A DNA stretch of 64,000 bases from Gordius sp. MW1 (Eukaryota; Nematomorpha; Gordioida; Gordea; Gordiidae), in assembly GCA_964036665.1 (NCBI GenBank), contig OZ038527.1:20730221-20794220 (forward strand). The letters run 5' to 3'. The notes beneath the pieces were generated by a model. That model saw only the letters and a list, made by a program, of their open reading frames with translations. It was not told the DNA's origin and did not search any database. Shown here piece by piece: positions 32,988-43,898 of the stretch (within the stretch, counting starts at the first letter, position 1; each line of letters starts with the position of its first letter). A program made the translations under genes and the position numbers.

Positions 32988-33540
32988 TTAAACAAAGTGG
33001 CTTGAAATGGCCTCAATAAGTCAAAGTTGATTCAAGCAAAGGGTTGGTTATATTAACCAACATAAAGGTTTCATTCCTTTTTGTTAAAATAACTACAACC
33101 TCACCCAACATATTAAACACACTTTCCAAATGATTCAATTTTGAATTCCATCACAATCAAATTTTGATATAAACTATGGCTTAGATTTTTATTCAAGCCA
33201 CTTTATTTGAAGTATTGTAGAAAAGTTTTAGCATTATTTACCAGGTTTAATACATCAGGAGCCTTTTCCGCCAAAAATGATTAAAAGCCCCTGGTGGGCC
33301 TTACAATACAGTCATATTGTGTTGAACTTTTACATTGGCCCACTCCGAAACAAAGGTAATTTTAAAAGTATCATTTAGAAATACTCTTAATGATGTTAAT
33401 TTACTTAAAATTTTACTTTTAATGTTTTCCCTATTTTTTTCATGTGAAAATTGTGCTGTAAACAATATCCTTTTAACAAGTTTTCCGTTAATGAAGTGAA
33501 AAATTAATATTATATAGGATCTCTTTGTATATTCATTAAT

Positions 33541-34499
33541 CCATATGTCTGTAGTTGCTGTATATACAACCCCCTTTCCACATATTATATTATTCTATAA
33601 AATATAAAATTTTGCTATAGAGTGAAAATCTCAAATATTCATATAAATAAGTTTTTTTTAATGCGTATTCAAAATCTTGCATAGATTCATATTAAAGCAA
33701 ATCTTAAAATTTTATAAACTTACTTTAAATTTTGTGACTAGAAGTATATGAATTTTGTATATTCCTGTATATAGTAGCAAATGAAACCTCATAAATTTGA
33801 ATTGCGCTGTATTTTTGTAAATGAATGAATAAAGAAAGTTAAGTGTATTCTCATTGTCAATTAGACAATAATCAATTAGTAATTAATAATAACAGTTTAA
33901 CACATCTTTGTTTTTACTTTATATTTCTAATATACTAATAAAGCCTAAACTATTTTGCACGGGCTTATAGCGGGCTTCAGTTTAATCTAGCTTAGGCCCG
34001 AGCCCGTTAGGTAGTTGAACGGCTCGTCCAGACCCGGCCCATTGTTTTTTTAAAAGCTAAAGTCTAGCCCACCGTGCAGGTCATCCAGTCAAATATAGAA
34101 AATCTTATCTGGAATCATAGACGCTGGATTTTCAAAAAAGCTTTAATATAACAATGCTAGCGTTTTAAATTTAATGCAAAAATCACTACTAAATGTGCGT
34201 TTTTTAATTGATATTATACAATTAAGTTTAATTTATTTAGAATTGTAAAAAAGATCCAATCTGAAAAATGATTGTTAAAATAATAATAATAATTTTACTA
34301 TAATATTATGCATCTTGCAATACAAATTTTGTTGTCTTAATAAGTTTTGATGAGGGTTTAAAAATTGTTTAGCGGAAATTGATAATTAACCGTTAAAACG
34401 TAAATTATAGATGGTTAAGTTCCATGTCGTCTAACATTTTATAAACAAAAATGACTTTTATAAAGCTTTGATCCAAGCCGCTTTTAAAAAAGCCATATC
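33541..34499. other. No gene; GGCCCG-type repeat at 33940-34100
   Basis: AT-rich spacer. Within it CGGGCTTATAGCGGGCTTC, TAGGCCCGAGCCCGTTAGG and CAGACCCGGCCCATTG mark a short GGCCCG-type repeat like those at 44690, 46995 and 55482. Confidence 0.45.
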
Positions 34500-34917
34500 C
34501 CGTCCGTCTTAGAGCCGTCAGACCCTTCGTTGGAGGGAAGGATGCGACCAGACGGCTCTACCCTCATCCCTTGGCAAAATGGTTTACCCCTTAAATGGGA
34601 TTTCACCTGCATAGACATTTTCGCCCCCTCTAACCAGAGCTACAGCTCTGACCCTCGCCGAACACCGCAAAAGGGTAAAATACCAGGCCCTCCTACCCTC
34701 TAATATCTTTATCCCTATCGTTGCCTCGTGTTCTGGGACTTTTGGTCCTGCCGCCATCAAGCTTTTTAAAGATATCAGCCGCTGCTGCCCGCCCTCTAAA
34801 TATTCCACAAATTTTTTACTTAAACAAAAAATTGGTATCTTTATCGCAAAGTACAATTTTAAATCCCTGGCCGACAGCTGGCCTCTTTTATTAGATGACA
34901 CATGCGACGCTTTTTAA
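34500..34917 (+). pseudogene. Non-LTR retrotransposon 3' terminus (5'-truncated copy)
   Basis: Plus-strand reading gives PDGSTLIPWQNGLPLKWDFT then CIDIFAP, followed by the AEHRKRVKYQALLPSNIFIP block and KLFKDISRCCPPSKYSTNF. This is the conserved end of the same LINE family as the 26935 and 60560 copies. It runs to a TTTTTAATTATAA-like tail. The minus-strand ORF here is a shadow. Confidence 0.65.
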
Positions 34918-35507
34918 TTATAATTTTTTTATACCCGCTTTTATATTTTTCGAATTTTAACACTTCGTTTTTATAATGTTCTTACGTTCAAATAAACAAT
35001 ATATACATTAAAAAAACTTTTATAAAGCTGTGATACCAACATAAGTTATCAACGATCATTTTCCAATTATAATAGACATTCTTGGACAACATAAGATTAA
35101 AAATTGACTGTTACAGTAACAGTGAGTGGGTAAAAAGTAAAATGTTTCTGATATCTCAATAATGCCTAATTCAGCGTATGCGTTTAATTGAAATTTGCAC
35201 AAAAATAACTTGTTCTAAATTTAATTATTGTCCTAAATACTACCGATTATACTAAAATATCGCCTAAACCCCAATTCGCAAGAAGGCGAAATAAATAAAT
35301 TTATAAATAAGACAAATGCTAATATTGTAAACTATGCTCTTTAAATATCATTTTAAAATAATGGCTCAAAAATGAATGTGTTATTAAAAAAGACAGTCCA
35401 CCTTATGACATTTGTTCTTGGTCCGCTTTACTACTATGTTGAAAATTTTTATTAGATTTATAATCCTACATCGGCCCAAATTTGTCATATTTAAAGGCAA
35501 TCGCATA
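34918..35507. other. No gene seen
   Basis: AT-rich spacer between the LINE tail and the Helitron. Confidence 0.4.
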
Positions 35508-36026
35508 TCTTATATATAAAAATGAAACTATGTGTGTGTGTATATATGCCGCTACCAATTTTGGAAAACTACCAGACCGATTTGGCTCAAAATTTCTCAG
35601 TTTATTCCTGACACTCCGGAGCATGTTTTAAAATTTGTTCGAGCCAAATCGGTCCAGTTTCGAGAACGGTTTAGTGCCTGATTCTCAACTTTTGTAAACA
35701 ACAACACACTTTAACGAACGCGTTATGTTGTATTCGTTCGGTATTTAACGAACGCGTTATGTTGTATTCGTACGCGTTGCACTGTATACGGAAATAGAGC
35801 AACAGAAGTAGAACATATAGACATCAAACTTTATTTTTACTTCAATAACCGCTTTATCATCATATATGCCCTAAAATTCCAACATAATTGATAAAATAAT
35901 CAACTATTTTGCATTAATAATAAAATTTACCATTTAATAAACAATTTATTGCATGTATGCTTTACCAAAAGAAATTTTATATTGCAGTACTTTATATAGA
36001 TCATAGTCAATAAATATTTTTACCAA

Positions 36027-36506
36027 TTGAAAGGTTATACAAATGCCAATGCGAAAAAATTATTCGGCAGAATAATAACTAAATCAAAAAGAGATAAAAC
36101 AAGGAGAGCAGCTGAAACTCCTCAACATCGTGAATTACGATTGAGCGACAATCGCAAGAGAAATTTAACTACAATAGCAGCTGAGACATCGGAAGAGCGA
36201 AGCGACAGACTAGAAAATTTACGCTCACGAGCCACAACTTCACGCGCCACCGAATCAGCTGAAGAGCAAATCGAAAGACTAGCCACTAAACGCTCACGAG
36301 CCACCGAATCAGCTGAAGAGCGAATCGAACTAGCCATTAAACGCTCACGAGCCACAACTTCACAAGCCACCGAATCAGCTGAAGAGCGAATCGAAAGACT
36401 AGCCACTAAACGCTCACGAGCCACAACTTCACGAGTTACCGAATCAGCTAGAGCGAATCGAAAGACTAGACAATATGCGCTCACGATACAGATGCTCAAC
36501 ATATAG
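36027..36506 (+). pseudogene. Helitron N-terminal protein fragment with tandem repeats
   Basis: 159 codons, starting from a non-ATG codon. It has four imperfect copies of a unit like ATTSRATESAEERIERLATK between about 36225 and 36445, preceded by TRRAAETPQHRELRLSDNRK. Arg/Glu-rich leader repeats of this kind occur at the start of arthropod Helitron proteins. The ORF ends just before the helicase fragment. The complementary ORF is a shadow. Confidence 0.6.
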
Positions 36507-36529
36507 TTCGCGAGCCAGTTTGATATTAG

Positions 36530-36921
36530 ATGATCCTTCGCAATTTAAATCCACATAAGCAGTGTAACGGAACCAGACTTGCCGTAAAACAACTACTGCC
36601 AAACGTCATTGAAGCGACAATCATCAGCGGCAAAAGTAAAGGAGAAGATGTACTGATTCCGCGCATGCCAATGCCTCCAACCGATTTGCCCTTCGAATTC
36701 AAGCGCCTACAGTTACCTGTGCGCCTAGCTTTTGCAATTACAATCAATAAAGCCCAAGGACAATCACTGAGCGTTGCTAGATTGAATTTGGAAAAATAAT
36801 GTTTTTCACATGGTCAATTATATGTTGCTTGCTCCAGAGTTGGCACACCGAGGTATCTGTTCATTTTCGCACCTGATGGAAAAACCAAAAATGTCGTATA
36901 TCCTCTCGCATTGCGATGATC
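36530..36921 (+). pseudogene. Helitron PIF1-like helicase, C-terminal part, one in-frame stop
   Basis: The frame gives NPHKQCNGTRLAVKQLLPNV, GEDVLIPRMPM and LPVRLAFAITINKAQGQSL, then a TAA stop (36797-36799), then, in the same frame, CFSHGQLYVACSRVGTPRYL. These are the last conserved helicase motifs of Helitron and PIF1 helicases. In active copies the frame is open through CFSHGQLY, so the stop kills this one. Walker A and B regions are absent. Confidence 0.85.
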
Positions 36922-37257
36922 ACCCGTCCTGCCAATATATCATTACTGCGGCCTGTTATGTGGTATCATTAATGCGACATGTTATGTGGTATGTATAAAT
37001 TCCTGGTTATTGTATAACGAAGAGAGGGAGATGCGGATGGGAAAGGGAATGTGTTGCGGGTAGAGACCTGCACGGTCAACCAGACGCCCGACCCAATTGC
37101 GGGTACAGGGTAGTGGTCGTATATGGTCCAGACTTAGGGAATACGGACCAGGCGAATGTGTAGAGACGACGCCCGACTCGGACAAGGCTAATATGATATT
37201 ATCTTCTGCTGATACACCCGGGTAAACGGCAAAACAACGTTTGCCGGGTTCATCTAG

Positions 37258-38201
37258 TAAATTATATAAATGATTAAACAATTTTATTACTCAGTAAATG
37301 ACTAAGGGAATTAGCTCGTTAACCACTATGGCGCATTTAAAAGGATTTACTTTTAATCTCTGCTCGTACACTAGTTCCAAAATTGCTAACAAATGGGCAG
37401 CGTGCTCGTCCATTGTAGCTTTAACTACCGGACTTTCATTTAAATAGTAAAACAGACAAGATGGACCTTACAACGAAGTCATGGTCATCGGAAACACTGG
37501 GAAACTTATGTAGCAATTAATGGGCAGTCTCTAAAATGGAACCAGCCCTGAGTGTTTATAATGTCCATTCTTAAAGAATATTCAAAGTTCAATTTACTAA
37601 ACATCTAGCACTAGGTTTGCAGAATATTTCAATATCCTGGGCAGATGTCACCTGATTTTCAATAATCAATGGTTAAGATAACCCCTATAATACAAGTACA
37701 CTCTAAACGTCCATCTAGGATTTTCGTTCACACCTTGCTCTATTTATTCTAGGATTAGCTTCTACCCTTACACGCCAAATAAATGATTATCTCTGCACCG
37801 GCCAAAACCTTGGTATTGTTCCGGGCTTTGTTAAAATATCGAATTCATCTGCCTTCAGGCATCCAAGTTTACTTATCAAAACTCAACCCATTATTTAGAG
37901 GTTGGACTGCATCGCTATCATTTACAAAATTACGAGTGGCGGTTTAACAAGTTGCGTTATCCAAGTCCATTGATTTTAAAAACCCTCGGGCCCCAAGACT
38001 TGTGGGGTATCATAAATGGATTGCTACTTGACTCCACTGAAATAACCCTCTTTCAATGATTATTAATTCTGCAGAAACCAAACCATTAGTTCAACTGCCC
38101 TATTAGTCTTGGCTACTGTCAGCCTAAAATTAGCTTTATATTCACCGACAAGAAACGGCAAAAGCAACTCGTTACGTTTAATGATAACTTATAAATTCAC
38201 C
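37258..38201. other. No gene seen
   Basis: Less AT-rich than average, especially 37700-38140, but no frame holds a recognisable motif. It may be an old LINE fragment. Confidence 0.35.
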
Positions 38202-38373
38202 CATGAGCGTAGCCAGGGGGGGGCGACCGCCCCTTTCCCCTTTAATGACAAAAAAAAATTTCAATATATAAACCCTTAAAAATTAAAAAAATAATTATGT
38301 TTTGCCCCCCCCCCCTCCTAATTGAACTTAAAAAATTTTCGCCCCCCCCCTTATAAACCTGGCTACGCCCATG
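38202..38373. mobile_element. 172-bp hAT-type MITE with G/C runs
   Basis: Ends are CATGAGCGTAGCCAGG and CCTGGCTACGCCCATG, near-perfect inverted. G and C runs lie just inside. Flanks AATTCACC and CATTCACC match at 7 of 8 bases. Confidence 0.88.
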
Positions 38374-39335
38374 CATTCACCTCTAAGCGTACCTTTGCTT
38401 TCCGCCATGTACATTAAAATTTTTTAAGTTTACCACAATATGGACATTTCTGTCTCTGTAATAAAGTTATTTAGCGTTTTAACCATATATTAAGGAAATT
38501 AATCGAAAGAGACAAGAATATACTGATTGTTTTAAAATATGAGACTAGATTTCGACCTTTAAAATAGAAAACATTAAGTTACTACATTTCTCTATCCCAA
38601 CTTTAAAACAAATTGGACTTGAACCAAACTAGAACAAAACAAGAATATTTAAGAAAAAACTTTAATAAATTTGTTAAGTAATTTATGGGAAGAAAATTAA
38701 GTAGTGGTTGAATTTGAATCTTATAGAATGGTTTTTTCAATATTCACAATCGGAATCATCCCGTGAATGTACATTTACCTTTATTAATTTTACAAATGAA
38801 TCATTAAAATCTAAAATTTTCTCCCAATCAAAATGAATATTTATTAAATTTAATGTGCATAAACCATCTAGTGCCGCCTTCAACGCCCTTTTTAGTCTGT
38901 AAATCGTTATTTAGTTAAAGACGCACATGTTTATTCACTGACAATCTTGAAAGTATTATTTTATTTAAATTTAATAAACTTATGATTCTCAATGATTTAA
39001 TGGTTTAAAACATCGCGGCAAAATCTATGTCAGTAGTCTTTAATGTAGCTAGTTCCTTTAAGTCAGTATTTGGAAATTATATTCAGTTACTTTGAATAAT
39101 GTAAATATAAGAGTAATTAATTACATCTATTTTGAAAGTAGAACTATCTGCAACCTATCTAGTTATTTTGAATTGAATTTAAACATCTCTAAATGCGACT
39201 GAACGCTTTGATTAGGCAAGAAACCTCTATTCCATACTTGTAAGATGCTTATGAATAACTTTGTCAAATAAAATGAAAAAACATATGATGTAATTTTATA
39301 ATACTTATTGTAATTATTTATTTAAGCTATAAAAA
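38374..39335. other. No gene; 3' flank of the TARP-like gene
   Basis: AT-rich. It probably includes the 3' UTR of the minus-strand gene ending at 39336. No other coding signal. Confidence 0.4.
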
Positions 39336-42300
39336 TTATAAGTGTATTTCGGGATAAAGATCATTTAACGGTACAACGTTTTTGTAAAAATTATTCCATT
39401 TCGGTTTAAATGTCAATTCTGCCTTATTCATATGACGCTTGGCTCTTTTCTTTTGCCATAAATCCAGCACTTCCAAAATATCCATTAAATCATCATTTTG
39501 CGTAGTATATAGCTGTACATCAGCCACTTTTTGGATATCATTTTCACAAAATTCCGCCGGAGATTGTATTTTAAAGGGGAATTCAATCGGTTGGTCGAGT
39601 TTGTCGAGACACTTTGCGTCAAATTTTGTAGCAAAATTATGGACATTTTTACTAGTGGTGTCAACTTTATCTAAAGCCTTAGCCGTCTCTGGACTCACCT
39701 CTCCTCGGTTTCCATTCATAAAGTTAAACGAATTCGTTGATTCAGATTGAAATGTTCCAGATACGTATTGAAAAGAAGACTTTTTAGTACCGTTCATTGA
39801 GCAAATTAAATTTTCGCTATTAATATCGTTTTCATGTTTTCTGCTTTCGTTCATATCTTGTGACTCTCCACGTGTTTGTTGTATCAAAGCGTTAAAATAA
39901 TTAGCAATCGTGTCACCGCGTAATGTTGGCAAATTGGGGAAGGTAGAGGTTTTGAATGATTCCATAAGTTTCAAATATAAGTTTTCGCATAAATCCTTTT
40001 CCAGCGATGCGTTAAATATAAGGTTAAAACCTAACTCAGGCGATGCTACGTTACTTTCCCCTTGGCACTTGTAATTTTTCATCCTTTCAACCGATCGTAT
40101 TGAGACTAAGCCTTCTTTAATATGATAGAATAAACCCTTGGAAATGAGTATACCCGATAATTCTAATAATAAAAAGCTTAGGCAAGCTAATTTGAAAGAC
40201 CATCCCAAGTTGTAAACTTTATCTCCAGCACGGGTATAAGTAGAAGAAATTTGTAGAGCTTGTATGGCGATGATCATGTCATCCCTTTCCAATTGAAATT
40301 CTAGTTCCTCTTCGTCAATCATTTTATCGTCTATGGCGCTGATAAGGTGGCGTTTTAAAATAATTTCGTTTTCCATCTTCGAGATGATTATGATCATGCC
40401 CAAAAATAATACCAAACCTGATAAAGAATCTTAGATATAGATTATGGGTATAATTATACACGCAAATATCGTTTTTAAGCTTTAGGGGCTTCAAAATTAA
40501 ATAAGCTGCCTTTAAAATTTTGGATTTTCTTTAGGATAAAATTAATTATATTGTTAAAATTCTTACTTGGTGAACTAAATTACTCAATACTATTTGATCA
40601 TTATTTTATGAACAAGATTCCAATGTGGGAGACTGGGGATAGCATAGCCATAAAAAATAAAATCGCGTTAAAGATAGCGAATTTTCCATTTTTTGTTAGA
40701 TGTTGTTTTCAGGTGTAATTTTATTATATGAAAAAATTTGAGTTCAGATAGTTTGTTCACAGATTGAGTTTATAAATCAAAATCGAAGAATTTTAAAATG
40801 TCCGGGGCAAGTCATAGCCTTGTTTAAAGGATAGAATAGCTTTTGTTTCACTATTTTTTACAAAACGTTTATTTCATTATAAAAAGCATAGAAATACAAA
40901 AACCCATTACAATTATAAAATGAGCCGATATAACAACCTGACATATAGGACTTTACGATGGAAAAGTCTTTTGATATAACATTAAAGTATAATCATTGTC
41001 TATTGTTCTTTCAAATTACATTAAGTTAAATGTTAAGCGAAATTTTTGTTTTTCTCTCTTTTTGGCATAAGATACAATGAGGAATGACTAGACCTAGAAC
41101 CTCTCTCTCATTAGCCCCGACCCCTTTAAACAAATTTTAATATAAAATGTTGTATTGCAAATAAAAAATATTATTGGACGGTTTTTATAGGAAAAATATG
41201 CCTTTATAAATTAAAACTCACATTTGTTTAAAATATACAACCAAACACGCGCAAAATACTAAAGCCTACTACCAACCCCCAAAAACCGTTTTTCCCGTAT
41301 AAAATTTAAATCTTATATTTTTAAAACAATAAATTTTTTTACTTATATTTTAAGACAAAATACAAAGATGGTTAAAATTTTAATATTTTACAAAACAATT
41401 AGAAAGATACAATTAGCCCAGGGCTATAACTAGTCCCGGTCTCCCTTATATATTTATTTAACAGCTGGTTAATTTAAAAATCATAAAACACATACCCATT
41501 ACATTTGGACCTAAAATATACCACATGGTCTTTAAGATATAAAGAAGTATTTTGCTATATTGTACCTGACATAATAAACAACGTGGAACTAATTACATTG
41601 TAGGGATCTTTATCTTTACGAAGCCATAGAATGTAGGATAGTGTAGCTACAAAGGCAAAAATTAGGCTAGGTGTAGGAAATATGAACGCCGTTTTCATAG
41701 ATTCTACATGATTTACGAAGTTTTCAAGAATTATTATAGTGATATTGGAGTGTCATACAAATATAAAAGTTATTCTCATTGATTGTAGCAGCCAGCAGGG
41801 CTATTTATTTACGGGACGACTGGCAATATTAATAAAAAATTACATTAACATTTTTATATAATAAATCTAATTTATCGAAAATTGGCCGACGCTCTAAGAT
41901 TCGATAATTTTATTAACTTAACTTGTTATAATACTGTCCTCATAATTAAATATTCGTCCATAAATTAATATGCTTTTTATAGTCTACCTATGATAGCATT
42001 AGACATAAAATGTGCTCATATTAATCCATTATAAATTAGCTTTTATTATAATACATTGCAATTACTTCTTTGATATGTTTTTCTATTTATTTTAATTTTC
42101 TTCGTATGTCATTTATTAAATCGGAAAAGTCATATGCTGTAACATCATTTTATGGCGACTCTCTATGTAATTATGTCTTTACCTGATAATGACGTTGACT
42201 TGGATGAATCTTCGTTTCCACTCGTAAACTGGTGCACGAATATACAACTTTTATCGTGTTTGTGTACTGAAAATATCGAAAAAACGCAACTTATAATTTA

Positions 42301-43898
42301 ATAATACACTCTACTAAACTAGAAATCTAATTTAACAAACGTCTCACGGACCATTTAGATTTTAGCCATCTTGAAAAATTATATTATATAATAAAAAGCC
42401 TTTTAAAGAATAAAATTTAAAGATTAATTTATATTTTTTAAGTCAAATAGCTATAAAGCAAGGTCCTGTAAGCATGCTCAAAACCCTATCATAGCAGCTT
42501 ATTTGTATCTACACGAGTAATTTAGGGTACATATATAACTCGCTAATATTTTTGTATTGGAATGGTATGATTAATATTGCAAATAATACGGTATTTCAAA
42601 TGTTGTTCATAATTTGAAGAAAGGTGGTTCGTGTTGCAAAAACTTTGTCTAATTATTATTGGTTAGCTTTAATATTAAGGTGTTTTGGCAAAAATGTCTA
42701 AACTCAACGCCAATTTATGCTTGCAAAACTGAAAATACACATTAGACTATCTGGGAAAATAGAAGATCTTAAATATTTGCTATCATATTTTATGGCGTAA
42801 TTAAAGAAACTTGTTAAGTATCCAAAACCAGTTTCATTTATATAAACAAATGCAAATTAACTTATTCAGTTCACCTCAAAATGCCCTAGGAGGTGTGGTA
42901 TATGTCAATGACATTAAAACGTTGTTAATTGTCATCATTCGTAACTTAATTAATATTTAATTGCAACAGTTTGTTTTGAAGATTACCCAAAATTAATTAC
43001 AGAGAACAATGCGTCCAAATATAGTTAAAGATATTATGCAAAAAAAGATATAATAAGAAACTATTTTTATTCCATTTTCATGTTGGAATTTTTATGTATT
43101 TGTCAATATAAAAATAATGAACCCGTCCTTTTACTCTTTTTGAACGACGTTGACAACTATTTTAAACACCTTGATCATTAATTTTGATCATTGTGTTGCT
43201 ATAATACTTGATTAATTTTTTTTTGAAATTTATCAAATTTTTGACAATTTCAATCATACTAGTATGGAGCTAATATTTTACCTTTTTAATAAAAAATTAT
43301 TCTTAACAGTTTTATATTTTTATATACTAGCTATCATATTGCAATAAAATAATAAATATTGATTACCTAAAGTTAGGTTATCCGGATCAATGACTAAATC
43401 AGATTCACACCAAAACCACAAACCATACTTAGTGTAAATCATATAAAGAATATTTGAGCTTTTCTTATCTAACGTTGATTTATTATCGTAAAATTTTGCC
43501 GTGTTGGGGATATTAATAGCAGCTGATGATGATATATTAGAATTTGGATTAGGTGACACCCCCATATTAAGAAGAGCGTTAGGTTTCGCATCTTTCACAT
43601 TTAGTGGAATGAAGTTTAAGGTATGGCTCGGATCACTTTTTTCCAAAATTTGAATCCAATCGTTTGTCGAAATGGAAACCAGAAGACTCGTTAACGACAT
43701 AATAACGATCAACTTAATCAAGTACAACTTGACTAACTTCAACATCCCGTATTCCAAATGTCGCAGACCGCCCCATAGGGTTTCCCCTTTAACGGCATCA
43801 TTTTGTGCGTGATTTGGATTTTCCAAATTGTCTTTAGCGATTGTTGTAGCCTCGCATTTGCTCTGGCACATGTTCGATCTCGACTCTGTACAACTCAT
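39336..43898 (-). CDS. TARP / claudin-superfamily four-pass membrane protein (Ca-channel gamma-like)
   Basis: Three exons: 43898-43367, 41703-41566 and 40417-39336 (583 aa), both introns phase 1. TM1 is near residues 57-78, followed by NDW and, at 159-164, GLWFWC, the W...GLW..C signature of claudin/PMP22/TARP extracellular loop 1. Exon 2 encodes TM2 (IFPTPSLIFAFVATLSYILW) and the start of TM3. Exon 3 completes TM3 (GLVLFLGMIIIIS) and TM4 (NLGWSFKLACLSFLLLELSG). TM2-TM4 parallel the FP..S, GL..IIG and YGWSF landmarks of TARPs. A 260-residue cytoplasmic tail ends EIHL, possibly a PDZ ligand. TARPs are auxiliary subunits of AMPA receptors and calcium channels. I see no second loop-1 cysteine. 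An insect claudin-like protein is the alternative. The splice model is by hand but frame-consistent. Confidence 0.78.

Larger units (their letters stand above)
31545..33540. repeat. Long inverted repeat with nested MITEs in its centre
   Basis: The left arm (about 31545-31912) and right arm (about 32992-33540) are diverged inverted copies. Shared text includes TTCACTTCATTA, AAAACTTGTTAAAAG, TAAAATTTTAAGTAAATT and ACCTTTGTTTCGGA. The right arm has extra sequence near 33020-33190. A piggyBac-type MITE at 31917-32987 lies between the arms. No ORF is supported in either arm. Confidence 0.65.
35508..37257 (+). mobile_element. Helitron, internally deleted, with intact termini
   Basis: It begins TCTTATATATAAAAATGAAA (preceded by A) and ends in a hairpin (CCGGGTAAACGG ... 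GTTTGCCGGG), TTCAT and CTAG at 37254-37257, followed by T. That is the textbook rolling-circle Helitron structure. It encodes an N-terminal piece (36027-36506) and the C-terminal part of a PIF1-like helicase (36530-36921). The replication-initiator core between them is deleted. A TTAACGAACGCGTTATGTTG unit is tandemly duplicated near 35711 and 35746. Confidence 0.93.

Noticed and set aside
34584..34901. 105-codon minus-strand ORF
   Set aside because: The plus strand of this segment encodes the conserved 3' end of the LINE; the minus frame is its shadow.
36122..36502. 126-codon minus-strand ORF over the Helitron leader
   Set aside because: Complementary shadow of the tandem repeats in the plus-strand Helitron frame.
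42185..42240. A 46-nt stretch with good acceptor and donor sites in the TARP-like gene's first intron (minus strand)
   Set aside because: Including it breaks the reading frame into the TM2 exon, while joining 43367 directly to 41703 keeps the frame and gives a natural TARP-like sequence.
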